Below are positions 54,844 through 63,378 of a stretch of DNA of 64,000 nucleotides, in pieces. Positions within the stretch are counted from its first letter, which is position 1. Each line of letters starts with the position of its first letter. The position numbers and the translations under genes were made by a program. Origin of the DNA: CAZEMR01 sp964513465 (GTDB taxonomy: Bacteria; Bacteroidota; Ignavibacteria; Kapaibacteriales; UBA2268); contig CAZEMR010000001.1 in NCBI GenBank assembly GCA_964513465.1, forward strand, positions 124,001 through 188,000, given 5' to 3'. Below the pieces are notes generated by a model that was not told the DNA's origin, made no database searches, and saw nothing but the letters and a program-made list of their open reading frames with translations.

Positions 54844-54880
54844 AGGGCTGTCCGATTCGATCAGGCAGCCCTCTTTTTTA
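54844..54880. terminator. Bidirectional terminator between CDGSH and ftcD
   Basis: AGGGCTG (54844-54850) pairs with CAGCCCT (54866-54872) and is followed by a T-run; the minus strand also has a T-run after the stem. It can end both the plus-strand CDGSH unit and the convergent ftcD. Confidence 0.85.
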
Positions 54881-54893
54881 TATAAAGTCCGGA

Positions 54894-56510
54894 TTATCTA
54901 TTAGATAAAATTTCAAGAGCTTCTTTCATCTTTTCTTCGGCGCGGCGGACGATTACCTCGACTTCTTCGAGTTTAGCTTTTTTGAATTCTTCGTCCTTGA
55001 TGCCGGGCAGATTGATCAGAACATTTTTATATGCGCCCCAGATACCCATTTCGAGCGCGCGTGCGCCTACTTCGACGTCCGACTTCGACGCCGGATTGCC
55101 ATAGCGGGCGATTTCGAGCATATAATCCCATGCCGAATCGCCGCGCTTCATCGTTGCGATCGGCACGTCGATGGCTTTCTTCAAGCCTTCCTGCATTCTT
55201 TGCTGGCGGTAAGCTTTTTCCTCGTCGGTGCCCTTTGGTAATTTCAGGGCGTCCATATAATCGCTGAATGCATTAGTATCCTCATCGATCATCGGAATCA
55301 GGCTCTGCGTCGCTTTATTGAGCGGAGGCAGTATCTCGCGGATTTTCTCGTCGAGATGTTCGAATTTGCGAACGCCGTAGGTAAGCTGGGCGACCATGGT
55401 GCCAAGCCCCACGCCGATAGCTGCAATTGCCGCAGATGCCGATCCGCCGCCGGGCGCAGAGCTTCGAGAGGCGACTTCTTCAATAAATCCGCGGACTGTC
55501 ATGCTGGCCAGAGGTTCTTCGCGGTCTTCCTCGATCATATATTCGATGATTTTCTTTTTAGGATCGAATTTATTTATCGAATTAAGGCCCATGCGGTCGA
55601 TTACCAGTTTGATTTTCTGGTCTTCGTCCATTATAAATAAATTCTCTTTTTCGATATAATATTCCGCGGCCATGAGAATCGGCTCTAACGGCACAAGACC
55701 AATGATCTCCGAGCCGGCAATGCCGACGTTAAGCTTATCGGCGTCCTTTTTGCATTCCTCGAACGCGACATGCAGGGGAGTGACTTTATAATTCATCAGA
55801 TTCATCGTTATCTGCGCAAGGTTGTATTCATCCACATGCCAGCCCATGGCCTGAACTTCCTTCAGGCGGCCGGGCTTATCCGGACCGCGGCCTGTTTCGC
55901 GGATATTGAATGCTATGCGATTCGCCTGATTATAAGTCGCAAGCAAATTGATGTTATATGCAATCAGGAAGAAGCGAGCGCCGGTGGCGGTAGCTCCCCA
56001 TTTGGGACGGAATTCCGCGGGACCGAAATCGGGCTTCCATTTCGGGTCTTTCAGCTTTTCGGCCATACCTTCGTATTCACCTTTGCGAATGTCGGGCATT
56101 TTTTTGCGGTAGTCCTGCTCGGACGCCTCTTCGTATAAAAATACGGGAACGTCGAGTTCCTCGGCAAGTCGCTTACCGAATTTCTTCGAAATTTCCACGC
56201 AATCCTCCATCGTTACGTCCGATATCGGAATAAACGGGCAGACGTCCATCGCGCCCATGCGGGCATGCTCTCCGGTGTGATGGCGCATGTCGATCAGTTC
56301 ATGAGCGGCTTTGGCGGCGTTCAGCGCGCCCTCGATCACCGAATCGGGATCGCCGACGAATGTATATACTGTGCGGTTGGTCGATTTGCCGGGATCGACG
56401 TCCAGCAGCTGGCAGCCGTCGGTCTGCGAAATTGCATCGGCAATCGCTCTGATAGTTTCTTCGTTTCGCCCTTCGGAAAAATTAGGTACGCATTCGACTA
56501 ATTTTCTCAT
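54894..56510 (-). CDS. ftcD: Glutamate formimidoyltransferase / formimidotetrahydrofolate cyclodeaminase
   Basis: A fused enzyme of 538 residues, as in animals and some Bacteroidota. The N-terminal transferase domains (about 1-300; ECVPNFSEGRNE, RHHTGEHARMGAMDV, RPKWGATATGARF) move the formimino group from formiminoglutamate to tetrahydrofolate. The C-terminal cyclodeaminase (about 330-538; SRSSAPGGGSASAAIAA) releases ammonia. It belongs to histidine breakdown, but no hut genes are in the window. Confidence 0.94.
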   Translation of the reverse strand: MRKLVECVPNFSEGRNEETIRAIADAISQTDGCQLLDVDPGKSTNRTVYTFVGDPDSVIEGALNAAKAAHELIDMRHHTGEHARMGAMDVCPFIPISDVTMEDCVEISKKFGKRLAEELDVPVFLYEEASEQDYRKKMPDIRKGEYEGMAEKLKDPKWKPDFGPAEFRPKWGATATGARFFLIAYNINLLATYNQANRIAFNIRETGRGPDKPGRLKEVQAMGWHVDEYNLAQITMNLMNYKVTPLHVAFEECKKDADKLNVGIAGSEIIGLVPLEPILMAAEYYIEKENLFIMDEDQKIKLVIDRMGLNSINKFDPKKKIIEYMIEEDREEPLASMTVRGFIEEVASRSSAPGGGSASAAIAAIGVGLGTMVAQLTYGVRKFEHLDEKIREILPPLNKATQSLIPMIDEDTNAFSDYMDALKLPKGTDEEKAYRQQRMQEGLKKAIDVPIATMKRGDSAWDYMLEIARYGNPASKSDVEVGARALEMGIWGAYKNVLINLPGIKDEEFKKAKLEEVEVIVRRAEEKMKEALEILSNR

Positions 56511-56558
56511 CTGATTTCCATATTAATAATTCAACAAAATATTGATCCGGTTTTATCA

Positions 56559-57152
56559 TTAATCTTTTAATTTATATACTTTCAAACGGGTTACGTTTTC
56601 AATCCAGCGCGAAGTGGATTTATCCTGGGGGAATATTATCGAGATTTTACCGAATATTCTTTCTTTTTCGGGTTTCGGAATAGATTCGAGCTGGAGGAAT
56701 ATCCTGCGCATGATCGCCTCGCCAAATTCGCGGCCCACTGCGTCGAGATCGACCGTACCCTTTGGCTTTCCTTTGACGTCATAGACTTTGACTGTGTCGC
56801 CGATTGAGCCGGTCAGTTCGTCGAATATCAGCACCGGCGGGATGATTGTAATTGCCGGATCGGTCTCCGCGCCAGAGAAAACGATCGTATCGGCGGGGGA
56901 TTCGGCAATGATGAAGATATCCCGTCTGTCCGGCGCGCCCGCATATTTATTAATTATATCCTTAATTTCGAATGAGTTATACTTCCCAACGGACTTTTTA
57001 TTCCTCAGGTAGAACTGGGTGGATGAATAATTCATTTCGGTTGCAAATTTTGCAGGGTTAACTTCAATATCGGCAACGAGTTCGAATTTATTATCCCTGG
57101 CAGCTGTTGATAAGGGCATAATAAGAAATAAAATTATAAGTAATCGTCTCAT
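56559..57152 (-). CDS. Secreted protein with sulfite-oxidase-like C-terminal pattern
   Basis: A 197-residue protein with a signal peptide (about 1-18, ending STAA). Family not firmly recognised. The end IIFPQDKSTSRWIENVTRLKV (about 171-191) resembles the closing strand of small secreted proteins with the molybdopterin-binding (sulfite-oxidase) fold, which end in a D-K-x-x-x-R-W-V-x-x-V-x-R-I-like pattern. The cysteine that binds molybdenum in true enzymes is absent. It lies 48 bases upstream of ftcD on the same strand. Confidence 0.6.
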   Translation of the reverse strand: MRRLLIILFLIMPLSTAARDNKFELVADIEVNPAKFATEMNYSSTQFYLRNKKSVGKYNSFEIKDIINKYAGAPDRRDIFIIAESPADTIVFSGAETDPAITIIPPVLIFDELTGSIGDTVKVYDVKGKPKGTVDLDAVGREFGEAIMRRIFLQLESIPKPEKERIFGKISIIFPQDKSTSRWIENVTRLKVYKLKD

Positions 57153-57350
57153 AGAATATGCTATCCGAAGTTATAAGAAAACACAAAATTAATAATTTTT
57201 TCGGCGCTATGCGCTAATCAGATAATTCACGAATGTGGCGAATTTGTATTATTAAGCAAAATAAAATGTTTTGACTAATTGCAAAAATCCGCTAAGTTGC
57301 AAATTCGGAATGATTAAAAATATAAATAAAACTCAAATGGGGTTCCAAAT

Positions 57351-57710
57351 ATGCAAAGAATTATGCTTAAGTCAAAATTGCATCAGGCTCGGATAACCCG
57401 TTCCGATCTGTATTACGAGGGCAGCCTGACAATTGACGCAGAGCTTATGGAAAAAGCCGACATCAAGGATTACGAGCAAGTATATGTATATAATATAAAT
57501 ACCGGCGATCGGTTCGAAACCTATGCCATCCCCGGGCCGCGCGGCAAACGCACGATCGGACTGAACGGCGCAGCCGCCCGCAAAGGCCACGTCGGCGACC
57601 GCATCATTATTGTGACTTATGCAAGTATAGACGAAAAAGAGCTTCTAAATTATAAACCCACTGTAGTGCTGCTCGATAGCGAAAATGAAATCAAAGAAGA
57701 AGTTGAATAA
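57351..57710 (+). CDS. panD: Aspartate 1-decarboxylase (pyruvoyl)
   Basis: Makes beta-alanine for pantothenate and CoA. The 119-residue proenzyme self-cleaves at Gly24-Ser25 (YYEGSLTID) to form the pyruvoyl group. Typical MLKSKLHQARIT (about 5-16) and GLNGAAARKGHVGD (about 72-85) are visible. Panthothenate partners panB and panC are not near. Confidence 0.96.
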   Translation: MQRIMLKSKLHQARITRSDLYYEGSLTIDAELMEKADIKDYEQVYVYNINTGDRFETYAIPGPRGKRTIGLNGAAARKGHVGDRIIIVTYASIDEKELLNYKPTVVLLDSENEIKEEVE

Positions 57711-57729
57711 TCTTTTAATTATATAAATT

Positions 57730-58482
57730 ATGAATAAGATAGCAATCGTAATTCTTGCCGCAGGCAAAGGCAAGCGAATGAAAAATCCCAATTTGCCGAA
57801 AGTATTAGTCCCGCTAAAAGATAAGCCGCTCGTTGGGCATGTGCTCGATACCGCTTTCCGGCTCGATCCGGAAAAAATCGTCCTCATAATCGGACACCTG
57901 AAGGAAACAGTGATCGACTACGTCAAGGGCATGCGCAGCGACCTAATGGAATACGCAGTGCAGGAGCATCAGCTCGGCACCGGCCATGCAGTCGCCCAGG
58001 CCGAACCAAAGCTCGAAGGCTTCGATGGGGATGTGCTTATTCTCTGCGGCGATGTGCCACTGCTCAGGGAATCGACCCTGCGCAAATTCATCGATAGCCA
58101 CCGCGAAGCCGATGCGGATGTATCGGTGCTCACGGCCGATGCTCCCGACCCGACGGGATATGGCCGGATAGTCCGCGATAGCGATGGAGATTTCCTTCGC
58201 ATAGTCGAGGAAAAGGACGCCTCGGCGGAAGAGAAGAAAATCACCGAATTCAACAGCGGCGTTTATTTCGTTAAGGCTGAATTATTATTCAGCGCCCTCC
58301 GCGAAGTTGGCAACGAAAACGCCCAGGGCGAGTATTATCTGACCGATATAATCGGCATAGCCCGCGATCGGGGCAAACGCGCCGCGGCATTCAAGCTGGC
58401 CGATTTCGACGAGCTGCAGGGCGTCAATTCGCCTGAGGATCTCGAGCGGGTCGCACAGAAATACGAAGAAATTTATGAATAA
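57730..58482 (+). CDS. GlmU-type N-acetylglucosamine-1-phosphate uridylyltransferase
   Basis: A 250-residue nucleotidyltransferase. LAAGKGKRMKNPNLPKVL (about 10-27), EHQLGTGHAV (about 77-86) and LCGDVPLL (about 102-109) match the N-terminal half of GlmU. The left-handed-helix acetyltransferase half is absent, so the glucosamine-1-phosphate acetylation step must be done elsewhere. A related sugar-nucleotide enzyme cannot be ruled out. It overlaps the next gene by eight bases. Confidence 0.85.
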   Translation: MNKIAIVILAAGKGKRMKNPNLPKVLVPLKDKPLVGHVLDTAFRLDPEKIVLIIGHLKETVIDYVKGMRSDLMEYAVQEHQLGTGHAVAQAEPKLEGFDGDVLILCGDVPLLRESTLRKFIDSHREADADVSVLTADAPDPTGYGRIVRDSDGDFLRIVEEKDASAEEKKITEFNSGVYFVKAELLFSALREVGNENAQGEYYLTDIIGIARDRGKRAAAFKLADFDELQGVNSPEDLERVAQKYEEIYE

Positions 58483-58990
58483 TCTTATATATATATTCTC
58501 AGGAATTTTAATTGCGGTCGTGCTGAACGGCTGCTCGGGAGATGCCTCGAAAAGCGGCAGGGATTTCGATTTCGTGCTTCGCTATGGCGTCGGCGGCGGC
58601 AATGTGGTCAATACATTCGATGATACATATACCAGGGATATGATAGTCGAAGAGGACACCACAATCCATTTCGAACTAAGCGACTCCGAAATTAGCGATA
58701 TCCGCCAAATGATGGAGGATATTGATATAATGGATTATCCCGAAGTATTCGATCCGCCGTATTCCGACAGCTCGGAAACCGGCCCCGGCGGCACGATGAT
58801 GCCATATAAAATTTATGAACTGAAAATAAAAATGGGCGATCGTACAAAAGAAATAATCTGGCACGCATCGCACGATACCATTGCCACCAAAGCTGTTAAA
58901 CTCAGGAATGTTTTACTTCAAATAATCAAATTAATTCACAATAAACCCGAAATCAAATCGCTGCCCGAACCGAAGGGCGCATATTTATAA
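58475..58990 (+). CDS. Putative lipoprotein
   Basis: A 171-residue protein whose signal peptide ends in VLNGC (C20), a lipobox. The body is acidic with a segment (about 75-135) that resembles a small beta domain around YKIYELKIKMGDRTKEIIWH. No family recognised. It overlaps the uridylyltransferase gene. Confidence 0.75.
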   Translation: MNNLIYIFSGILIAVVLNGCSGDASKSGRDFDFVLRYGVGGGNVVNTFDDTYTRDMIVEEDTTIHFELSDSEISDIRQMMEDIDIMDYPEVFDPPYSDSSETGPGGTMMPYKIYELKIKMGDRTKEIIWHASHDTIATKAVKLRNVLLQIIKLIHNKPEIKSLPEPKGAYL

Positions 58991-59020
58991 ATCGACCGAA
59001 TAATCATGGAGAATGAATCA

Positions 59021-59425
59021 ATGCTAAAAGGAATCAATCACATAGGAATAGCCGTTAAGGATCTGGACGCAAGCATCGAAATTTTCAAAAAAATATTCAA
59101 TTTCGAAGATATCCACCGCGAAAAAGTCGATCAGCAGAAAGTCGAAGTCGGCTCGTTCAAAGTCGGCGAAGTTCTGATCGAACTCACCTCGCCGACCGCC
59201 GAGGACTCGCCGATCGCCAAATTTATCGAAAAGCGCGGCGAGGGAATCCACCACATCGCATTCGAAAGCGACGGCATCGACATCGAGCTCGAGCGCCTAT
59301 CGGCCGAGGGCATTAAATTAATCAACGAGCAGCCCGTGCCCGGCGCACACGATATGCTTATATCATTCCTCCATCCGAAATCGACAAACAGCGTTCTGAT
59401 GGAAATCTGTCAGCCAAAGAAATAA
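59021..59425 (+). CDS. mce: Methylmalonyl-CoA epimerase
   Basis: Interconverts R- and S-methylmalonyl-CoA. The 134-residue vicinal-oxygen-chelate protein has the metal ligands in INHIGIAVKDLD (about 5-16) and GIHHIAFES (about 71-79) and ends LHPKSTNSVLMEICQ. I choose the ATG at 59021, with GGAGAA at 59008-59013; an ATG at 59006 would overlap that site. No mutase gene is in the window. Confidence 0.9.
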   Translation: MLKGINHIGIAVKDLDASIEIFKKIFNFEDIHREKVDQQKVEVGSFKVGEVLIELTSPTAEDSPIAKFIEKRGEGIHHIAFESDGIDIELERLSAEGIKLINEQPVPGAHDMLISFLHPKSTNSVLMEICQPKK

Positions 59426-59448
59426 TCATCATTAAACATAGAGGAAAT

Positions 59449-60978
59449 ATGAGACTCAAGAAAAAAGTGCTTCTGACCATACTCGACGGCTGGGGTTTAG
59501 GCGACGGATCGAAAGCCGACGTCATCAGTCAGGCAAATACGCCGAATATGGACAAATATATGAAGGAATATCCGAATTCACGGCTGAAGGCAACCGGCGA
59601 GGCCGTTGGGCTTCCCGAGGGACAGCAGGGGAATTCCGAGGTCGGACATTATAATATCGGCGCCGGCCGGATTGTATATCAGGACCTCGTCCGGATAAAT
59701 AAAGCAATCGAAAATGATACTCTGAAAAATGATAAAACGCTGCGCGATGCGCTGAATTTTGCAAAAGAGCACAATAAGCGCCTGCATTTTCTTGGGCTGG
59801 TGTCCGATGGCGGAGTGCATTCGATGAACGACCATCTCTATTATCTTTGCGATGTTGCCAAAGAGATGGGACTCGAGGATGTATATATTCACGCTCTGAC
59901 CGATGGCCGGGATGTCGATCCACACAGCGGCATAGGCTTTATTAAAGAATTGCAGCAACACCTTGAAAATTCAGCCGGTAAGATCGCCACGATCTGTGGC
60001 CGGTATTATACTATGGATCGCGATAAACGCTGGGAACGCATCAAAAAAGGATACGATCTGATGGTCCACGGCGATGGCCTCAAGGAAACCGATCCGGTCG
60101 AAGCCATGCAGAACGCTTACGATCGCGACGAAAGCGACGAATTTATTAAGCCCATCGTAATCACCGACGACAGCGGCGAACCGCTTACGACGATAGAGGA
60201 CGGAGATGTAGTGGTATGTTTCAATTTCCGCACCGACCGGCTTCGCCAGATCACGGTAGCGCTCACCCAGAAGGAATTCCCCGAATATGATATGCACACT
60301 CTTGATTTATATTACGTTACTCTGACGGAATATGATGATACTTATCAGGATGTGGACGTTGTATTCGGCAAAATTAAAATCGAAATGGGAATCGGCGAAT
60401 ATCTGTCCAAACTCGGCAAAACCCAGCTCAGAATTGCCGAAACCGAGAAATACGCCCATGTCACATTTTTCTTTTCGGGCGGCCGCGAGGAAGAATTCCC
60501 CGGAGAAGACAGATGTCTGGTGAATTCCCCTAAAGTTGCCACCTACGATCTTCAACCGGAAATGAGTGCCCCGGAAGTCAAAGACAAACTGATTGCATAT
60601 ATAGATTCGGGGAAATATGACTTTATATGTCATAATTTCGCGAATTGCGATATGGTAGGCCACAGCGGCATCTATGACGCAATCGTCAAGGCAGCCGAAA
60701 CAGTCGATAGCTGCGTCGGCGAAATCGTCGAAGCCGCATTCCGGAATGATTATACAATGATCATAATCGCCGACCACGGCAATGCCGACCATGCGGTAAA
60801 CGAGGATGGCAGTCCAAATACCAATCATTCGATGAATATGGTGCCATGCATTTTGATCAACAGCGAATGGCCGGAGATAGAAGATGGAATACTGGCGGAC
60901 GTTGCCCCCACAATCCTGAAAATAATGGATACGGAAATTCCGCAACAAATGACCGGAAAATATCTCGTAAAAAGATAA
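59449..60978 (+). CDS. gpmI: 2,3-bisphosphoglycerate-independent phosphoglycerate mutase
   Basis: Interconverts 3- and 2-phosphoglycerate in glycolysis. At 509 residues it is of family length. Metal site and phosphoserine: LDGWGLGDG (about 12-20), the catalytic serine S63 in GQQGNSEVGH, FRTDRLRQ, and the closing ADHGNADHA. It is followed by a terminator 8 bases after its stop. Confidence 0.97.
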   Translation: MRLKKKVLLTILDGWGLGDGSKADVISQANTPNMDKYMKEYPNSRLKATGEAVGLPEGQQGNSEVGHYNIGAGRIVYQDLVRINKAIENDTLKNDKTLRDALNFAKEHNKRLHFLGLVSDGGVHSMNDHLYYLCDVAKEMGLEDVYIHALTDGRDVDPHSGIGFIKELQQHLENSAGKIATICGRYYTMDRDKRWERIKKGYDLMVHGDGLKETDPVEAMQNAYDRDESDEFIKPIVITDDSGEPLTTIEDGDVVVCFNFRTDRLRQITVALTQKEFPEYDMHTLDLYYVTLTEYDDTYQDVDVVFGKIKIEMGIGEYLSKLGKTQLRIAETEKYAHVTFFFSGGREEEFPGEDRCLVNSPKVATYDLQPEMSAPEVKDKLIAYIDSGKYDFICHNFANCDMVGHSGIYDAIVKAAETVDSCVGEIVEAAFRNDYTMIIIADHGNADHAVNEDGSPNTNHSMNMVPCILINSEWPEIEDGILADVAPTILKIMDTEIPQQMTGKYLVKR

Positions 60979-60985
60979 ACAAAAC

Positions 60986-61017
60986 AGCCGGCGTCCCTTG
61001 GCGCTGGCTTTTTTTTA
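60986..61017 (+). terminator. Intrinsic terminator of gpmI
   Basis: AGCCGGCG (60986-60993) and CGCTGGCT (61002-61009) with a short loop, then seven or more T. Strong rho-independent terminator. Confidence 0.9.
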
Positions 61018-61125
61018 TGCCCATATCAATATATATTTATGATCTCATCAATAATACAATCCGTTTTGCGTATATTATTTAGCTCGTTTTTGTGCATTAA
61101 TTTATAAAAAATCAGAGATATAAAC

Positions 61126-62811
61126 ATGAAAAAAATCCTTCTGATCGCGGCATTGCTCATATTGCCGCTTAAGGCTTTTTCCGCAGAGCCCCCGTTGATC
61201 GAAACTCTCGGAAATGAATTGCAGCGAAATATATCACTGCTGCAAGAGCAGGATAATCCACCCTATTTCATTGCTTATCAGGTAAATGATGTCAAATCAT
61301 ATGCAATCACTGCTTCATTTGGTAATATCAGCAATATCAGCGACGACCATTCGCGTACGCTCGATATAGATATTCGCGTTGGCGATTATAAATTTGATAA
61401 TACTCACATAATCCGCGGCAATCCGTTTTCGTTTTCGATGCGGATGGGCGCAAATCCGCTGCCGCTGGATAATGATCCCGAAGCGCTCCGGACAGCTATC
61501 TGGTACTCCACCGACCGCAATTACAAAAGCGCAATCGAGCGCTACGAAAAGGCTATGACCAACAGAGCCGTTAAGGTGCAGGAAGAGGATACTTCGGCGG
61601 ATTTCTCCCACGAACAGGCGGTTAAATATATTGATGAAATCCCCGATATTAATTTCGACAAAGCCCAATGGGAAAACAAAATACGCTCGCTTTCGGCAAT
61701 TTTTGAAGGCAATAACTGGCTCTACGAAGGGGAAGTATCATTCAGAGCATCTCAGACGACAAAGTATTTCGTTAACAGCGAAGGCTCCGAAATTGTCCAG
61801 TCCGAGCCCTATTGCCGGATATTCATAAGCGCATATACCAAAGCCGAAGACGGCATGGTGCTGCCTTTGCACAAAAGCTATTTCGGATTTTCGCCGGATC
61901 AGTTGCCTGATGAATCCGTAATCGCCGCTGATATAAATAAATTAATCAATACACTGAACGAATTGCGCAAAGCCCCGCTGATCACGAACTATTCCGGTCC
62001 GGCGATACTTTCCGGCGAGGCCGCAGGCGTATTTTTCCACGAAATATTCGGCCACCGCGTGGAAGGCCACCGAGAGAAAGACCCGAATTCGAGCCAGACA
62101 TTTAAAAATTCTATTGGCGAGGATATACTGCCTTCGTTTATCGATGTTGTTTTCGATCCGACCGCCAAAGAACGCGCAGGCACTCCGCTTTCGGGTTATT
62201 ATAAATATGACGACGAGGGCATCGAAGGCCAGAAGGTGCTGACCGTAAAAGACGGCAAATTCAACGCATTTCTGATGTCGCGCTCGCCGATCGAGGGCTT
62301 CCCGGCATCGACCGGTCACGGACGCCGCCAGGCAGGCTATGACGTATGTTCGCGGCAGTCGAACCTGATGGTGATCGCCAAAGAGGACATGAGCGAAAAA
62401 TCCCTGCGCGACCGCATGCGCACGATGTGCATCCACCAGGGTAAGGAATATGGCCTGATGTTCGACGTCGTATCCGGCGGATTTACCTTTACCTCGCGCA
62501 CAATTCCGAATGCATTCAACGTAACGCCGCTGGTGGTATATAAAGTATATGCCGATGGCCGCCCCGACGAGCTCGTCCGCGGAGTCGATCTGATCGGCAC
62601 CCCGCTTACGACGTTCTCGAATATTGTGGCTGCCTCGGATAATGTAGGAGTGTTCAATGGGCTTTGCGGCGCCGAATCCGGCCGCGTACCCGTATCGGCC
62701 AGCTCTCCGTCGCTGCTTGTTTCGATGATCGAGGTGCAGCGCAAATCCAAATCGCAGGCCAAACCTCCGATACTTCCGTCACCCGAATCGGCGAAAGGCT
62801 CGAACCCATGA
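61126..62811 (+). CDS. Exported TldD/PmbA-family metalloprotease
   Basis: A 561-residue protein. A signal peptide (about 1-19, ending AFSA) precedes the TldD/PmbA fold. The zinc motif HExxxH is present as HEIFGH (about 305-310) followed by RVEGH, and the family's closing parts are clear (SPIEGFPASTGHGRR, DVVSGGFTFTSR). E. coli TldD is cytosolic and shorter (481), so export is unusual. It ends with an ATGA overlap with the PH-like gene. Confidence 0.88.
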   Translation: MKKILLIAALLILPLKAFSAEPPLIETLGNELQRNISLLQEQDNPPYFIAYQVNDVKSYAITASFGNISNISDDHSRTLDIDIRVGDYKFDNTHIIRGNPFSFSMRMGANPLPLDNDPEALRTAIWYSTDRNYKSAIERYEKAMTNRAVKVQEEDTSADFSHEQAVKYIDEIPDINFDKAQWENKIRSLSAIFEGNNWLYEGEVSFRASQTTKYFVNSEGSEIVQSEPYCRIFISAYTKAEDGMVLPLHKSYFGFSPDQLPDESVIAADINKLINTLNELRKAPLITNYSGPAILSGEAAGVFFHEIFGHRVEGHREKDPNSSQTFKNSIGEDILPSFIDVVFDPTAKERAGTPLSGYYKYDDEGIEGQKVLTVKDGKFNAFLMSRSPIEGFPASTGHGRRQAGYDVCSRQSNLMVIAKEDMSEKSLRDRMRTMCIHQGKEYGLMFDVVSGGFTFTSRTIPNAFNVTPLVVYKVYADGRPDELVRGVDLIGTPLTTFSNIVAASDNVGVFNGLCGAESGRVPVSASSPSLLVSMIEVQRKSKSQAKPPILPSPESAKGSNP

Positions 62812-63359
62812 AAACGCCCGATCCCGCAATGATGCCAATGTACGAAGAAGTCCAGCGCTATAAGCAGCCCTGGCTATGGGGAATAGTGATATTCGCCGCC
62901 CTGCTTCCGGTTGTGATAATGGCTCTCTATTTCTTTCCGGAGCTTGGCGTATTCCCGGATATGCATCAAAGAACGGCCGATCGCGACGCATTGCTTTGGG
63001 GGCTTATCGTAGCCCTGGTATTCGGAGCGCTGCTTCTTTGGTTATTCTCTATGGCCCGGCTCGAGACTGTTATCGCCGGAGATTCGATATATTTCCGCTA
63101 TTTTCCGTTCAATCTGAAAATGAAGCGCATCCGGGTCGGCGATATTTCCGAATATGAAATTCGCCGCTATTCGCCGATTATGCAATACGGCGGCTGGGGA
63201 ATCCGCTGGGGCATGAGCCACGGAATGGCATACAATGTATCCGGGAATATCGGATTGCAGATAACCACCTCGCAAGGCAAAAAGATTATGATTGGCACTC
63301 AGCGGCCCGAGGATCTGGAAAAAGCCTTAAAAAAATTATTTGAAAAAAATTCAAAGTAA
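62808..63359 (+). CDS. PH-domain-like membrane protein
   Basis: A 183-residue protein with two helices (about 23-45 and 62-83) followed by a small beta domain (about 84-180; GDSIYFRYFPFNLKMKRIRV, NIGLQITTSQGKKIMIGTQ) of the bacterial-PH/DUF6141 kind. The frame is open further upstream but overlaps tldD; the ATG in the ATGA overlap is preferred. It lies between two exported TldD-like genes, so it may be a membrane partner. Confidence 0.75.
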   Translation: MKTPDPAMMPMYEEVQRYKQPWLWGIVIFAALLPVVIMALYFFPELGVFPDMHQRTADRDALLWGLIVALVFGALLLWLFSMARLETVIAGDSIYFRYFPFNLKMKRIRVGDISEYEIRRYSPIMQYGGWGIRWGMSHGMAYNVSGNIGLQITTSQGKKIMIGTQRPEDLEKALKKLFEKNSK

Positions 63360-63378
63360 TAAATTCGGAGAAAATTTA

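Noticed and set aside
62664..62807. Longer N-terminus for the PH-like protein
   Set aside because: The extension lies in another frame inside the tldD gene and is Arg-rich; the ATGA overlap start at 62808 is better supported.
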